Positions 1 through 7,123 of a DNA stretch of 64,000 nucleotides are shown here, one piece after another. The position numbers were made by a program, and so were the translations under genes. The stretch is from contig NZ_FOHE01000003.1 of assembly GCF_900111445.1 (NCBI RefSeq), positions 1,729 to 65,728 of the forward strand, in the 5' to 3' direction. Origin of the DNA: Oceanobacillus limi. Its GTDB lineage: Bacteria; Bacillota; Bacilli; Bacillales; Amphibacillaceae. How positions within the stretch are numbered: position 1 is the first letter of the stretch; the number at the start of each line of letters is the position of its first letter. The notes beneath the pieces are model-generated. The model made no database searches. It saw nothing but the letters and a program-made list of their open reading frames with translations, and was not told the origin of the DNA.

Positions 1-287
1 TCACCTCCAAAGAATCGACGTTCAACCCGATAAATCAACGCTCACCCCCAAGGAATCGACGTTCAACCCGATAAATCAACGCTCACCCCCAAAGAATCAA
101 CGCTCACCCCCAAGGAATCAACGTTCACCCCCAAAGAATCGACGTTCAACCCGAGAAATCAACGCTCACCTCCAAAGAATCGACGTTCAACCCGAGAAAT
201 CAACGTTCACCCCCAAAGAATCGACGTTCAACCCAAAGAATCAACGCTCACCCCCAAAGAATCAATGTTCAATACCAATAAATCTCC
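1..287. repeat. Tandem array of about 13 short units
   Basis: About 13 units of 19-22 bases follow each other without spacers. Two forms alternate, AATCGACGTTCAACCCGAT and AATCAACGCTCACCCCCAAAG, giving a 41-base double period near the left edge (for example starts at 13 and 54). The array probably continues left of the window. The last unit is degenerate (near 263-285). From 288 to 447 there is only AT-rich sequence leading to mbl, with possible -10 boxes but no clear promoter. No open frame or tRNA is seen. Confidence 0.9.
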
Positions 288-447
288 CCCTTTAAATAAT
301 CATTCACCAAATTTCCAATAAAAAATTCCATCCTTTTTCCTATAATTTGCAGTTTATTGTATATATTTGTGGTAAAATATCATATAAGTAGCATTGTGTT
401 TTCGGACAGGTGCAAGTAATAATTAATGTTGGGAGGATTTATCGTTC

Positions 448-1449
448 ATGTTTTCTAGGGATATAGGAATCGATCTTGGAACTGCAAATGTACTGATACA
501 TGTAAAAGGTAAAGGTATTGTGTTAGATGAACCATCGGTTGTTGCGATGGATAGAAATACAGGTAAAGTTTTAGAAGTTGGGGAAGCAGCACGTCGAATG
601 GTAGGACGTACGCCGGGGAATATTGAGGCTATTCGACCTTTGAAGGACGGAGTTATTGCTGACTTTGATGTGACAGAAGCGATGTTGAAATATTTTATAA
701 ATAAAATTAATGTAAAGGGCTTCCTTTCTAAACCGCGAATGCTCATATGTTGCCCAACAAATATTACTAAAGTAGAGCAAAAAGCGATCAAAGAAGCGGC
801 TGAAAAATCTGGTGGAAAGAAAGTTTACTTAGAAGAAGAGCCGAAAGTTGCAGCAGTTGGAGCAGGAATGGAAATATATATGCCTAGTGGAAATATGGTC
901 GTTGATATCGGTGGCGGTACAACGGATGTAGCGGTATTATCCATGGGCGATATTGTAACATCGGAATCGATCAAGATGGCTGGAGATAAGTTTGATGGAG
1001 AAATCCTTCAGTTTATTAAGAAAAAATACAAGCTGTTAATTGGGGAACGTACAGCTGAAGATATAAAGATTAACGTCGCAACAGTTTTTAAAAATTCTCG
1101 TGACGAAGCAATGGATATACGTGGTAGGGATATGGTTACAGGATTACCTCGTACGATTACAATCCGATCAAATGAAATTGAGGAAGCATTACGTGAACCA
1201 GTATCACTTATCGTTCAAGGTGCTAAGCAAGTTCTAGAGCGTACACCACCAGAGCTTTCTGCGGATATTATTGATCGTGGAGTGATTTTAACTGGCGGTG
1301 GAGCAATGATCCACGGAATTGATGAACTATTAGCAGAAGAGCTTAAAGTTCCAGTATTCATGTCAGAAGAGCCAATGCATTGTGTTGCAAAGGGTACAGG
1401 AATTATGCTTGAGAACATTGATAAAGTTGAAAAAAGTAAGATTGTTTAA
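448..1449 (+). CDS. mbl: MreB-like actin homolog Mbl, cell-shape protein
   Basis: This 333-residue actin-fold ATPase polymerises under the membrane and directs lateral wall synthesis. Seen: the phosphate-1 loop DLGTANVLI (residues 9-17), the phosphate-2 motif DIGGGTTDVAV (153-163) and the adenosine loop LTGGGAM (281-287). Length and sequence closely follow B. subtilis Mbl, from MFSRDIGIDLGTANVLIHVK onward. GGGAGG lies about 12 bases before the ATG. The following genes flhO, flhP and fabZ repeat the B. subtilis mbl neighbourhood, which separates this gene from mreB and mreBH. B. subtilis has spoIIID just upstream; here a repeat array lies there, and no spoIIID is visible in the window. Confidence 0.97.
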   Translation: MFSRDIGIDLGTANVLIHVKGKGIVLDEPSVVAMDRNTGKVLEVGEAARRMVGRTPGNIEAIRPLKDGVIADFDVTEAMLKYFINKINVKGFLSKPRMLICCPTNITKVEQKAIKEAAEKSGGKKVYLEEEPKVAAVGAGMEIYMPSGNMVVDIGGGTTDVAVLSMGDIVTSESIKMAGDKFDGEILQFIKKKYKLLIGERTAEDIKINVATVFKNSRDEAMDIRGRDMVTGLPRTITIRSNEIEEALREPVSLIVQGAKQVLERTPPELSADIIDRGVILTGGGAMIHGIDELLAEELKVPVFMSEEPMHCVAKGTGIMLENIDKVEKSKIV

Positions 1450-1501
1450 TAATTACCCATATCATACGAAAAGTAAACCTGAAAATTAGGGGGAGAACGA
1501 C

Positions 1502-2308
1502 TTGTTAAGAGGTTTTTATACAGCGGCTAGCGGAATGATCTCGCAGCAACGCCATCAAGAAGCACTTGCTAATAACATTGCAAATGCGAATACACCAGGT
1601 TATAAAGCGGATCAAGCAACCTTGAGAGCATTTCCCGAAATGTTAATGCACGAAATGGGTGGAAAAAATATTCCGACACAAAATAACGTAAAATTTCCAA
1701 TTAGAAACCCAATTGGATCCCTAAATACGGGAGTTTATGTTGATGAAATGGTTCCTAATTACATGCAAGGTGATATTCGCGATACAGGCATATCAACGGA
1801 TTTAGCACTTGTTAATGGGAACATGCCAGATGAAACAGGAAGTATATTCTTTACTGTTCAAAATGCTGCCGGAGAAGAGCGTTATACAAGAAACGGTAAT
1901 TTTACAGTGGATGGTCAAGGTTATCTTGTTTCCAACCAAGGGTATTATGTATTAGATCAAGCTGGAAATCCAATCCAAACAGATGGTATGGAATTTCATG
2001 TAACGGATAATGGAGTTATTCAATTGGATGGTGGTCAAAATATTCCATTAGGTATAGCATATACCGAAAATGCCAATGACCTTGAAAAAGAAGGAAATGA
2101 CCTTTTTGCTGGAGAAGCAGGAGCGGTTCCAGAGGGTGCCACTTTTACAGTACAGCAAGGATTTTTAGAGGGGTCAAATGTTGATGCAATGCAGTCCATG
2201 ACAGAAATGATGGAAGCGTATCGTATGTTTGAAACGAATCAACGTGTTCTAAAAGCTTATGACGAAAGCATGGATAAAGCAGTAAATGATGTGGGCCGTA
2301 TTGGCTAA
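1502..2308 (+). CDS. flhO: Flagellar rod/hook-basal body protein FlhO
   Basis: A 268-residue FlgF/FlgG-type distal rod protein, exported through the flagellar type III apparatus to form part of the rod. Seen: the N-terminal rod motif with ANNIANANTPGYKAD near residues 24-38, a central beta region (TRNGNFTVDGQGYLVS), and the C-terminal coiled segment SNVDAMQSMTEMMEAYRMFE. Translation starts at TTG behind a strong GGGGGAGAA ribosome site. It lies 52 bases after mbl and is followed by flhP, as in B. subtilis, so probably one operon. No cleavable signal peptide, as expected for this export route. Confidence 0.93.
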   Translation: MLRGFYTAASGMISQQRHQEALANNIANANTPGYKADQATLRAFPEMLMHEMGGKNIPTQNNVKFPIRNPIGSLNTGVYVDEMVPNYMQGDIRDTGISTDLALVNGNMPDETGSIFFTVQNAAGEERYTRNGNFTVDGQGYLVSNQGYYVLDQAGNPIQTDGMEFHVTDNGVIQLDGGQNIPLGIAYTENANDLEKEGNDLFAGEAGAVPEGATFTVQQGFLEGSNVDAMQSMTEMMEAYRMFETNQRVLKAYDESMDKAVNDVGRIG

Positions 2309-2356
2309 TTTATATAGAAATTACGATCAAGAATTTGATCAGGAGGAAAAATTGTT

Positions 2357-3178
2357 ATGTCTAGAATGATGATACAAGCAGCAACAACGATGAACCAGCT
2401 GCAAAACAAGTTAGATTTAATTGGACATAATCTAGCAAATAGTGAAACAACCGGTTATAAAAACCGTACAGCACAGTTTTCATCCTTGTTGGTTCAACAA
2501 CTGAATAATATGAATGATCCGGCAAATGCAGAAGGGAGATTAACTCCTGAAGGTATCCGCGTTGGTTCCGGAGCAAAATTAGGTGCCATTAGCAATGATT
2601 TGTCATTAGGTTCAATTAAAGAAACTGGTCGCTCATTAGATGTTGCTTTACTAGAAGAAAATCACTTGTTTCAGGTTGAAGTAACTGAAAATGATGTTAC
2701 AGAAACGCGCTACACAAGAGATGGATCGTTTTATTTAAGTCCCGTAGAGAATAACCAAGTAATGTTAACAACAAAGGATGGTCATCCAGTTTTAGGACCA
2801 AATGGGGCTCGTATTGTTTTTGCAGATGGCTTTGATTCAATTAGTATTTCAGAAAATGGGGAAATACTTGCAAAGCGCGGTGACCAAATGGAAAATGTTG
2901 GAGAGTTAGAAACAGTTGAAGCAGTTCGTCCTAGGGTATTGGAAGCAACAGGGGATAATAATTTTCGCTTACCCAATTTAGATGAGCTAGGCTATGACTT
3001 AAATGATATCATTCAGCTTGCAGCCCCATCTATGAAAAGCGGAGCACTGGAGACATCCAATGTTGATATTGGGAATCAAATGAATGATATGATCTTGACA
3101 CAACGATCCTATCAATTTAATGCCAGAACCATTTCAACAACAGATCAAATGATGGGACTTGTGAATCAATTAAGATAG
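2357..3178 (+). CDS. flhP: Flagellar rod/hook-basal body protein FlhP
   Basis: A second FlgF/FlgG family protein, 273 residues. The start MSRMMIQAATTMNQLQNKLD and the segment IGHNLANSETTGYKNR match FlhP rather than FlhO. A middle TRDGSFYLSP motif and the C-terminal SNVDIGNQMNDMILTQRSYQ helix are present. It should stack with FlhO in the distal rod. AGGAGG precedes the ATG and the gap from flhO is 48 bases, so co-transcription is likely. Confidence 0.93.
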   Translation: MSRMMIQAATTMNQLQNKLDLIGHNLANSETTGYKNRTAQFSSLLVQQLNNMNDPANAEGRLTPEGIRVGSGAKLGAISNDLSLGSIKETGRSLDVALLEENHLFQVEVTENDVTETRYTRDGSFYLSPVENNQVMLTTKDGHPVLGPNGARIVFADGFDSISISENGEILAKRGDQMENVGELETVEAVRPRVLEATGDNNFRLPNLDELGYDLNDIIQLAAPSMKSGALETSNVDIGNQMNDMILTQRSYQFNARTISTTDQMMGLVNQLR

Positions 3179-3263
3179 TTGTATCATATGACGATTTACT
3201 CTTGATAGTAGGTTGTTGTATCGATAAAGTAAACTAAGAAGTAAGGGTAAGGAGAACCAAAAC

Positions 3264-3629
3264 ATGGAGAACCAATCGGAACAGAAATCCAATCAAAAGC
3301 GGACAAAAAGCAAAGAAAAAGAAGCTTCTGTTGAGAAAAAAAGAAAGAGATCAAGGAACTACGAAGAAGAGATAACAGAAACGGATAAGAAAACGAGAAA
3401 AGAACAAAAGAAAAAACAAAAGGCAGAAAAAAGAAAATATAAGCGATCTCGTCGTCGTATTTTTCCGATTTGGCTACGTATCATAGTTGTTCTTTCGTTA
3501 GCTGGGGCTGCTTTGATAGGTGGATTGATGATTGGGTATGGCGTTATCGGTGATGGGGATCCAAATGATGCACTTAAATCTGAGACATGGCAACATATTA
3601 TTGATATTATAAAAAAAGAAGAAGAATAA
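3264..3629 (+). CDS. EpuA-like small membrane protein (DNA-directed RNA polymerase subunit beta family)
   Basis: A 121-residue protein with two parts. Residues 1-72 are very rich in Lys, Arg and Glu and probably disordered. The C-terminal part holds one membrane segment (about residues 76-100, IRIIVVLSLAGAALIGGLMIGYGV) followed by a short outer tail ending in TWQHIIDIIKKEEE. The block RRRIFPIWLRII...GLMIGYGVIGDGDP...TWQHIID is typical of the EpuA family (PF11772), often named 'DNA-directed RNA polymerase subunit beta' although the function is not settled. This family commonly sits between flhP and fabZ in Bacillaceae, as here. A terminator follows. Confidence 0.8.
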   Translation: MENQSEQKSNQKRTKSKEKEASVEKKRKRSRNYEEEITETDKKTRKEQKKKQKAEKRKYKRSRRRIFPIWLRIIVVLSLAGAALIGGLMIGYGVIGDGDPNDALKSETWQHIIDIIKKEEE

Positions 3630-3637
3630 TTCTAGGG

Positions 3638-3677
3638 AAGCTTACACATTGATGAAAAACTGTTGTAAGCTTTTTTC
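3638..3677 (+). terminator. Rho-independent terminator of the mbl-flhOP group
   Basis: AAGCTTACA (3638-3646) pairs with TGTAAGCTT (3664-3672), followed by a short T run. It separates the flagellar genes from fabZ. Confidence 0.8.
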
Positions 3678-3703
3678 ATTTTCGTAACATTTTTTGCTAT
3701 AAT
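3675..3703 (+). promoter_or_regulatory. Probable sigma-A promoter of fabZ
   Basis: A perfect -10 TATAAT lies at 3698-3703. A weak -35 (TTCATT, 3675-3680) is 17 bases upstream. It sits between the preceding terminator and the fabZ start. Confidence 0.45.
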
Positions 3704-3736
3704 GAGAAAAGATACATATGAGAAAGGGCGTTATAC

Positions 3737-4156
3737 ATGGATATTGAACAAATAAAAGAAGTCATTCCTCACCGGTACCCTTTTTTATTGGTGGACAAAG
3801 TGACTGAAGTTGAAGAAGGAAAACGCGTTGTTGGTTTGAAAAATGTTACCGTTAATGAACCTTTTTTCCAAGGCCATTTTCCTGAATATGCGGTAATGCC
3901 AGGCGTCTTAATTGTCGAGTCATTGGCCCAGGTTGGAGCAATTGCAGTCTTAGGGAAAGAAGAAAACAAAGGTAAATTAGGGTTTCTTGCTGGTGTAGAT
4001 AAATGCCGTTTTAAGCGTCAAGTAAGACCTGGAGATCAATTGAAGTTGGAAGTAGAAATTACGCGCTTAAAAGGACCGATCGGAAAAGGTAAAGGAATTG
4101 CAACGGTGGATGGCGAGATTGCTTGTGAAGCGGAAATTATGTTTGCGATCCAATAA
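3737..4156 (+). CDS. fabZ: (3R)-hydroxyacyl-ACP dehydratase FabZ
   Basis: A 139-residue hotdog-fold enzyme of type II fatty acid synthesis that dehydrates 3-hydroxyacyl-ACP to trans-2-enoyl-ACP in the cytosol. Seen: [11 protein letters not shown] at the N-terminus, the catalytic His in FFQGHFP and the catalytic Glu in [11 protein letters not shown]. Length is normal for the family. An AAAGGGCG ribosome site precedes the ATG. Flanking terminators and its own -10 suggest single-gene transcription. The position after mbl-flhO-flhP agrees with B. subtilis. Confidence 0.97.
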   Translation: MDIEQIKEVIPHRYPFLLVDKVTEVEEGKRVVGLKNVTVNEPFFQGHFPEYAVMPGVLIVESLAQVGAIAVLGKEENKGKLGFLAGVDKCRFKRQVRPGDQLKLEVEITRLKGPIGKGKGIATVDGEIACEAEIMFAIQ

Positions 4157-4190
4157 ATTCCTGCATGAATCCTTGTAGTTCACACAAACT

Positions 4191-4225
4191 AGAGTAACTA
4201 TCTAAACGATAGTTATTCTTTTTTT
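4191..4225 (+). terminator. Terminator of fabZ
   Basis: GAGTAACTATC (4191-4201) pairs with GATAGTTATTC (4207-4217), then seven T residues. Strong hairpin with a 5-base loop. Confidence 0.88.
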
Positions 4226-4362
4226 ATGGTCGAATGATGTTTTTCAATAATTAATTTCTACAAAATGCGCATAAACCAACGATTTTCACTAAATTTTGTA
4301 TCACTTAGAGTAAAAGTGGGTAGACTATTGACGAAAGTGAACAACTAAAGGAGGAAATTGTC

Positions 4363-4719
4363 ATGGAAAGGAAATGGTTAGTAAAGCTAGGTACACCAAT
4401 ATTGGCTTTATCCTTAGTCACTGCATGTGGTACTGATGATGAAGAAGATCCGGTAGATGATGAAATCATTGAAGACCCAGCTGAGGAAGATGATGCACCA
4501 TTAAATAATGATGAACTGGAAGATGACATGAATGGTGACGAGGGTCAAAATGAAGATGGTACTGGAGAAGATGGTACCGGTGAAAATGGTGACCAAGGTG
4601 GAGATAATGGCGAAGGTCTAGGCGAGGATGAAGGACTTGGAGATGACAATGGCCTAGATGAAGACGGTACTGGTGAAAATGGTGGCATGAATACAGATGA
4701 GAATGACGACGAAGAATAA
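4363..4719 (+). CDS. Small, very acidic lipoprotein of unknown function
   Basis: A 118-residue protein with a type II signal peptide: a basic start, a hydrophobic stretch and the lipobox LVTAC, with Cys at residue 22. The mature chain is low complexity, made almost only of Asp, Glu, Gly, Asn and Thr, with degenerate repeats of GEDGTGENG type. It should sit as an acidic tail on the outer membrane face, and could bind cations or stay soluble at high salt. No catalytic domain is visible. AGGAGG precedes the ATG and a strong terminator follows, so it is a single-gene unit. Not recognised beyond family-level resemblance to other acidic Bacillaceae lipoproteins. Confidence 0.75.
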   Translation: MERKWLVKLGTPILALSLVTACGTDDEEDPVDDEIIEDPAEEDDAPLNNDELEDDMNGDEGQNEDGTGEDGTGENGDQGGDNGEGLGEDEGLGDDNGLDEDGTGENGGMNTDENDDEE

Positions 4720-4736
4720 TTTCTCGTCTTAAAAGT

Positions 4737-4770
4737 ATCCCCTGTTGTCTCAAACAGGGGATTTGTTTTG
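4737..4770 (+). terminator. Terminator of the acidic lipoprotein gene
   Basis: ATCCCCTGTT (4737-4746) pairs with AACAGGGGAT (4752-4761), followed by TTGTTTTG. Confidence 0.85.
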
Positions 4771-4786
4771 AGAAACTGTACTAATA

Positions 4787-4826
4787 AAACAGGCATTCAC
4801 CGTATGGATAGTGAATGCCTGTTTTT
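4787..4826. terminator. Bidirectional terminator between convergent genes
   Basis: AAACAGGCATTCAC (4787-4800) pairs perfectly with GTGAATGCCTGTTT (4811-4824). T tracts exist on both strands, so it can end the yjfB-like gene on the minus strand as well as read-through from the left. Confidence 0.85.
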
Positions 4827-4853
4827 AAGCAACTTTTCTTGTTATGTATTAAC

Positions 4854-5042
4854 TTATACTTGAAGATCGATTTGGTTCCCGATAGAAGGGTGTGGTGCAT
4901 CACTAACAGACTGCTGAAGCATATCCGTTAACTGTGCTCCTTGTTGTTCCATCGTATTCATCATCTTGTCCATTAAAGCAACACTTGCATCCGAACGAAC
5001 TTGGTTCTGACTCATTGCGACTGACATAGCAGCAACATCCAT
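4854..5042 (-). CDS. YjfB family putative motility protein
   Basis: A 62-residue protein. The reading frame is open slightly further upstream, but GGAGG lies 8 bases before the ATG at 5042, which gives MDVAAMSVAMSQNQV as the start. The N-terminal MDVAAMSVAMSQ and the C-terminal Gly-Asn...Ile-Asp-Leu pattern fit the YjfB family (PF14070), whose members are short and often under motility control; the molecular role is unknown. No signal peptide or membrane segment is seen. It ends at a bidirectional terminator. A link to the nearby flhO/flhP genes is only suggestive. Confidence 0.75.
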   Translation of the reverse strand: MDVAAMSVAMSQNQVRSDASVALMDKMMNTMEQQGAQLTDMLQQSVSDAPHPSIGNQIDLQV

Positions 5043-5110
5043 CCTAAAACCTCCAATCAACTAAACTTACATTAAGTGTAACATAAACAACCCCAAACCA
5101 TAACCCCAAT

Positions 5111-5198
5111 CGGTGCCAGGCACCGACAATATTCGACGTGATTTACTAGGTGCCAGGCACCGACGATATCCGACAATATCCACTAGGTGCCTGGCACC
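5111..5198. repeat. GGTGCCAGGCACC palindrome cluster 1
   Basis: Three copies of a 13-base palindrome: two as GGTGCCAGGCACC (5112-5124, 5149-5161) and one inverted as GGTGCCTGGCACC (5186-5198), exactly 37 bases apart. CGAC-containing spacers lie between. Related clusters occur at 12085-12228 and 19545-19737. From 5199 to 5266 nothing else is seen. Confidence 0.92.
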
Positions 5199-5266
5199 GA
5201 TTAAAGTACCGATTTTGGTGGTGGTGACCGTTTAGTCATTTTTACATTTTGTTAACGTTATTCTGC

Positions 5267-5296
5267 TTGTTATTTTTCTTAGGGTGCGTGTATAAT
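5267..5296 (+). promoter_or_regulatory. Promoter of the TetR-efflux operon
   Basis: -35 TTGTTA (5267-5272) and a perfect -10 TATAAT (5291-5296) are separated by 18 bases. The predicted transcription start near 5303 lies just upstream of the palindromic operator. Confidence 0.75.
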
Positions 5297-5325
5297 GAAA
5301 AATGTGTTCAATTTGCAAACGGGAA

Positions 5326-5343
5326 TGACTGACCGGTCAGTCA
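5326..5343. promoter_or_regulatory. TetR-type operator, perfect 18-bp palindrome
   Basis: TGACTGACCGGTCAGTCA reads the same on both strands. It lies downstream of the -10 box and 30 bases before the regulator start, the expected place for autorepression. GACCGGTC-centred palindromes are common TetR family operators. Confidence 0.88.
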
Positions 5344-5373
5344 ACAAGATTCACATAGAAAAGAGGTGAATGT

Positions 5374-6237
5374 GTGAATACCAAAAAAATGAAATTGATT
5401 GAAATTGGGTTAACCTTGTTTGCGGAGAAGGGATACCATGCAACTTCGATTTCAGAAATCGCAAAGCAAGCTGGGATTTCTAAGGGAGCCTTTTATTTAT
5501 ATTTTCAATCAAAAGAAGACTTTGTAACGACTGCTTTCCAGTATTTTCATGAAAAGATTTCCGAACAGATGGAGAAGGTAGATGAATCCCATGATGATCC
5601 GAGAATTTCTTTAGCGAGTCAAATTACCGTATTAACTGAATTTATCTACTCCTATAAAGGGTTTATCACCATGCATTTACGGGAGAATATCTCCATAAGT
5701 GGGAAGACGGATGAATTAATTAAACAAATGAAAGTAGAGAATTTCTATTGGTTGCGTAGTAATCTACTAGCGATATACGGAGAGAAAGTATCACCAATTC
5801 TGCTTGATTGTATTATTCAATTGGAAGGTTTAATAAATAGTTATTTCAAGTGGATTGTAATAGATGATATTAACATTGATCGTTCGAAGGTAGGCGGCTA
5901 TATTGTCCGACGAATTGATCAGTTGATTCAGGCCATGCTTGAAGAAGGAGAAGAACCTCTTGCAACAATTGACAACTTTCCAAAGGACACAGAAGAATCA
6001 TCAAATGTCCAACACATGTTAAACAAGTTACGGGAAAAAATAAAAACATTACCTTTAGATCAATCAAAGTTATCTGATTTAAACGAAGTACTTGATGAAA
6101 TTGAAGTTGAAATGACGAAGGAAGAGCCGAAAAAGCTACTAATACAAGGCTTTTTAGCACATGTTCAGCGATATCCTGTTTTACAAGAAGAATGTGAACA
6201 AATTGCAAAACAGTTTGATATAGAATTATTAGATTAA
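5374..6237 (+). CDS. TetR/AcrR family transcriptional repressor of the efflux operon
   Basis: A 287-residue regulator. The N-terminal TetR helix-turn-helix is clear at residues 23-50 (TSISEIAKQAGISKGAFYLY and following FQSKEDF). The remaining helical domain should bind a ligand and form dimers. At 287 residues it is longer than the usual 190-220, similar in size to B. subtilis YerO, which controls the RND pump gene yerP/swrC. GTG start behind AAGAGGTGA. It is followed 19 bases later by the adaptor and pump genes, so one operon. The 18-bp palindrome upstream is the likely operator; the inducer cannot be read from sequence. Confidence 0.9.
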   Translation: MNTKKMKLIEIGLTLFAEKGYHATSISEIAKQAGISKGAFYLYFQSKEDFVTTAFQYFHEKISEQMEKVDESHDDPRISLASQITVLTEFIYSYKGFITMHLRENISISGKTDELIKQMKVENFYWLRSNLLAIYGEKVSPILLDCIIQLEGLINSYFKWIVIDDINIDRSKVGGYIVRRIDQLIQAMLEEGEEPLATIDNFPKDTEESSNVQHMLNKLREKIKTLPLDQSKLSDLNEVLDEIEVEMTKEEPKKLLIQGFLAHVQRYPVLQEECEQIAKQFDIELLD

Positions 6238-6256
6238 TACGGAGGAGTTTGAAGAG

Positions 6257-7120
6257 ATGAAAAAGATGTTAACAATTGCAGTAGCTTTCCTATTCATTGG
6301 AATACTTACTGCATGTACGGAAGAGGATGAACCAAACGAAGCTGCGGAAGAAAGAATTGCTCCAGTGGAAATAGAGAAGGCAACAGAAGGGGATTTAGTT
6401 GTAGAACGCTCTGTTTTTGGGCGAACTTCTCCTAATCGTTTAACTCCAATAATGGTTCAGAACCCAGGGGAAATCGATGAGTTAGAAGTAGAAGATGGTG
6501 ATACCGTAGAAGAAGATGATCGCATTGCCAAATTAAAAACAGCTGTTGGAACACAGTATGTAGATGCGGACGAATCAGGGAAAATTGTCAATTTGGAAGC
6601 AGAAGAAGGATCGATGGTGTCCGATGCGGATCCATTAGCAATGATAGCGGACATGGAAACAATGAAGCTTGAATTCAATGTAACATCAGATATGTTAGCA
6701 CACATCGAAAAAGAGGATGTGTTCATAGCTGTAATTAATGAGAAGGAATATGACGCTGAAATTACGAATGTTGGTGAAATGCCAAACGATTCTGGGATGT
6801 ATTCCGTGATCGCAACGGTTGATAATGAAGATGAGGCAATTTTAACCGGTCTCGTAGCTAAAATGGATATTCCTATTTCACGGGTGAAAGATACCGTACT
6901 CGTTCCAACAGCTGCAATTGTTGATGAGAGCGATGAGACATTTGTATACGTCATTGCCGATGATGAGGCGGTAAAAACAAGTGTAACCATTCGTGAAACA
7001 CAATCAGGTCAAACAGCGGTAGAAGCTGATATTCAAGCAGGGGACCAAGTAGTTGTAAATGGCCAGCTCTTGCTATCAGACGGAACCAAGGTATCGATTG
7101 TTGAAGAAAGTGGGGAATAA
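6257..7120 (+). CDS. RND efflux adaptor lipoprotein (membrane fusion protein)
   Basis: A 287-residue lipoprotein with signal peptide and lipobox ILTAC (Cys about residue 20). A lipoyl/biotinyl-like beta domain follows (NPGEIDELEVEDGDTVEEDD, residues about 69-88, then SGKIVNLEAEEGSMV), with a beta-barrel and a C-terminal part near 210-287 (VLVPTAAIVDE...VVVNGQLLLSDGTKVSI). It lacks the long coiled-coil hairpin of Gram-negative adaptors, which fits a cell without an outer membrane. It should sit outside the membrane beside the pump encoded 3 bases downstream. Substrate unknown. Confidence 0.88.
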   Translation: MKKMLTIAVAFLFIGILTACTEEDEPNEAAEERIAPVEIEKATEGDLVVERSVFGRTSPNRLTPIMVQNPGEIDELEVEDGDTVEEDDRIAKLKTAVGTQYVDADESGKIVNLEAEEGSMVSDADPLAMIADMETMKLEFNVTSDMLAHIEKEDVFIAVINEKEYDAEITNVGEMPNDSGMYSVIATVDNEDEAILTGLVAKMDIPISRVKDTVLVPTAAIVDESDETFVYVIADDEAVKTSVTIRETQSGQTAVEADIQAGDQVVVNGQLLLSDGTKVSIVEESGE

Positions 7121-7123
7121 GCA

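Noticed and set aside
1-287. Possible CRISPR array at the left edge
   Set aside because: Units follow each other directly and vary in sequence; there are no unique spacers of constant length and no cas genes.
6457-6990. 177-codon minus-strand frame over the efflux adaptor gene
   Set aside because: Antisense shadow of a well-supported lipoprotein gene; the translation is Ser/Ile-rich with no family pattern.
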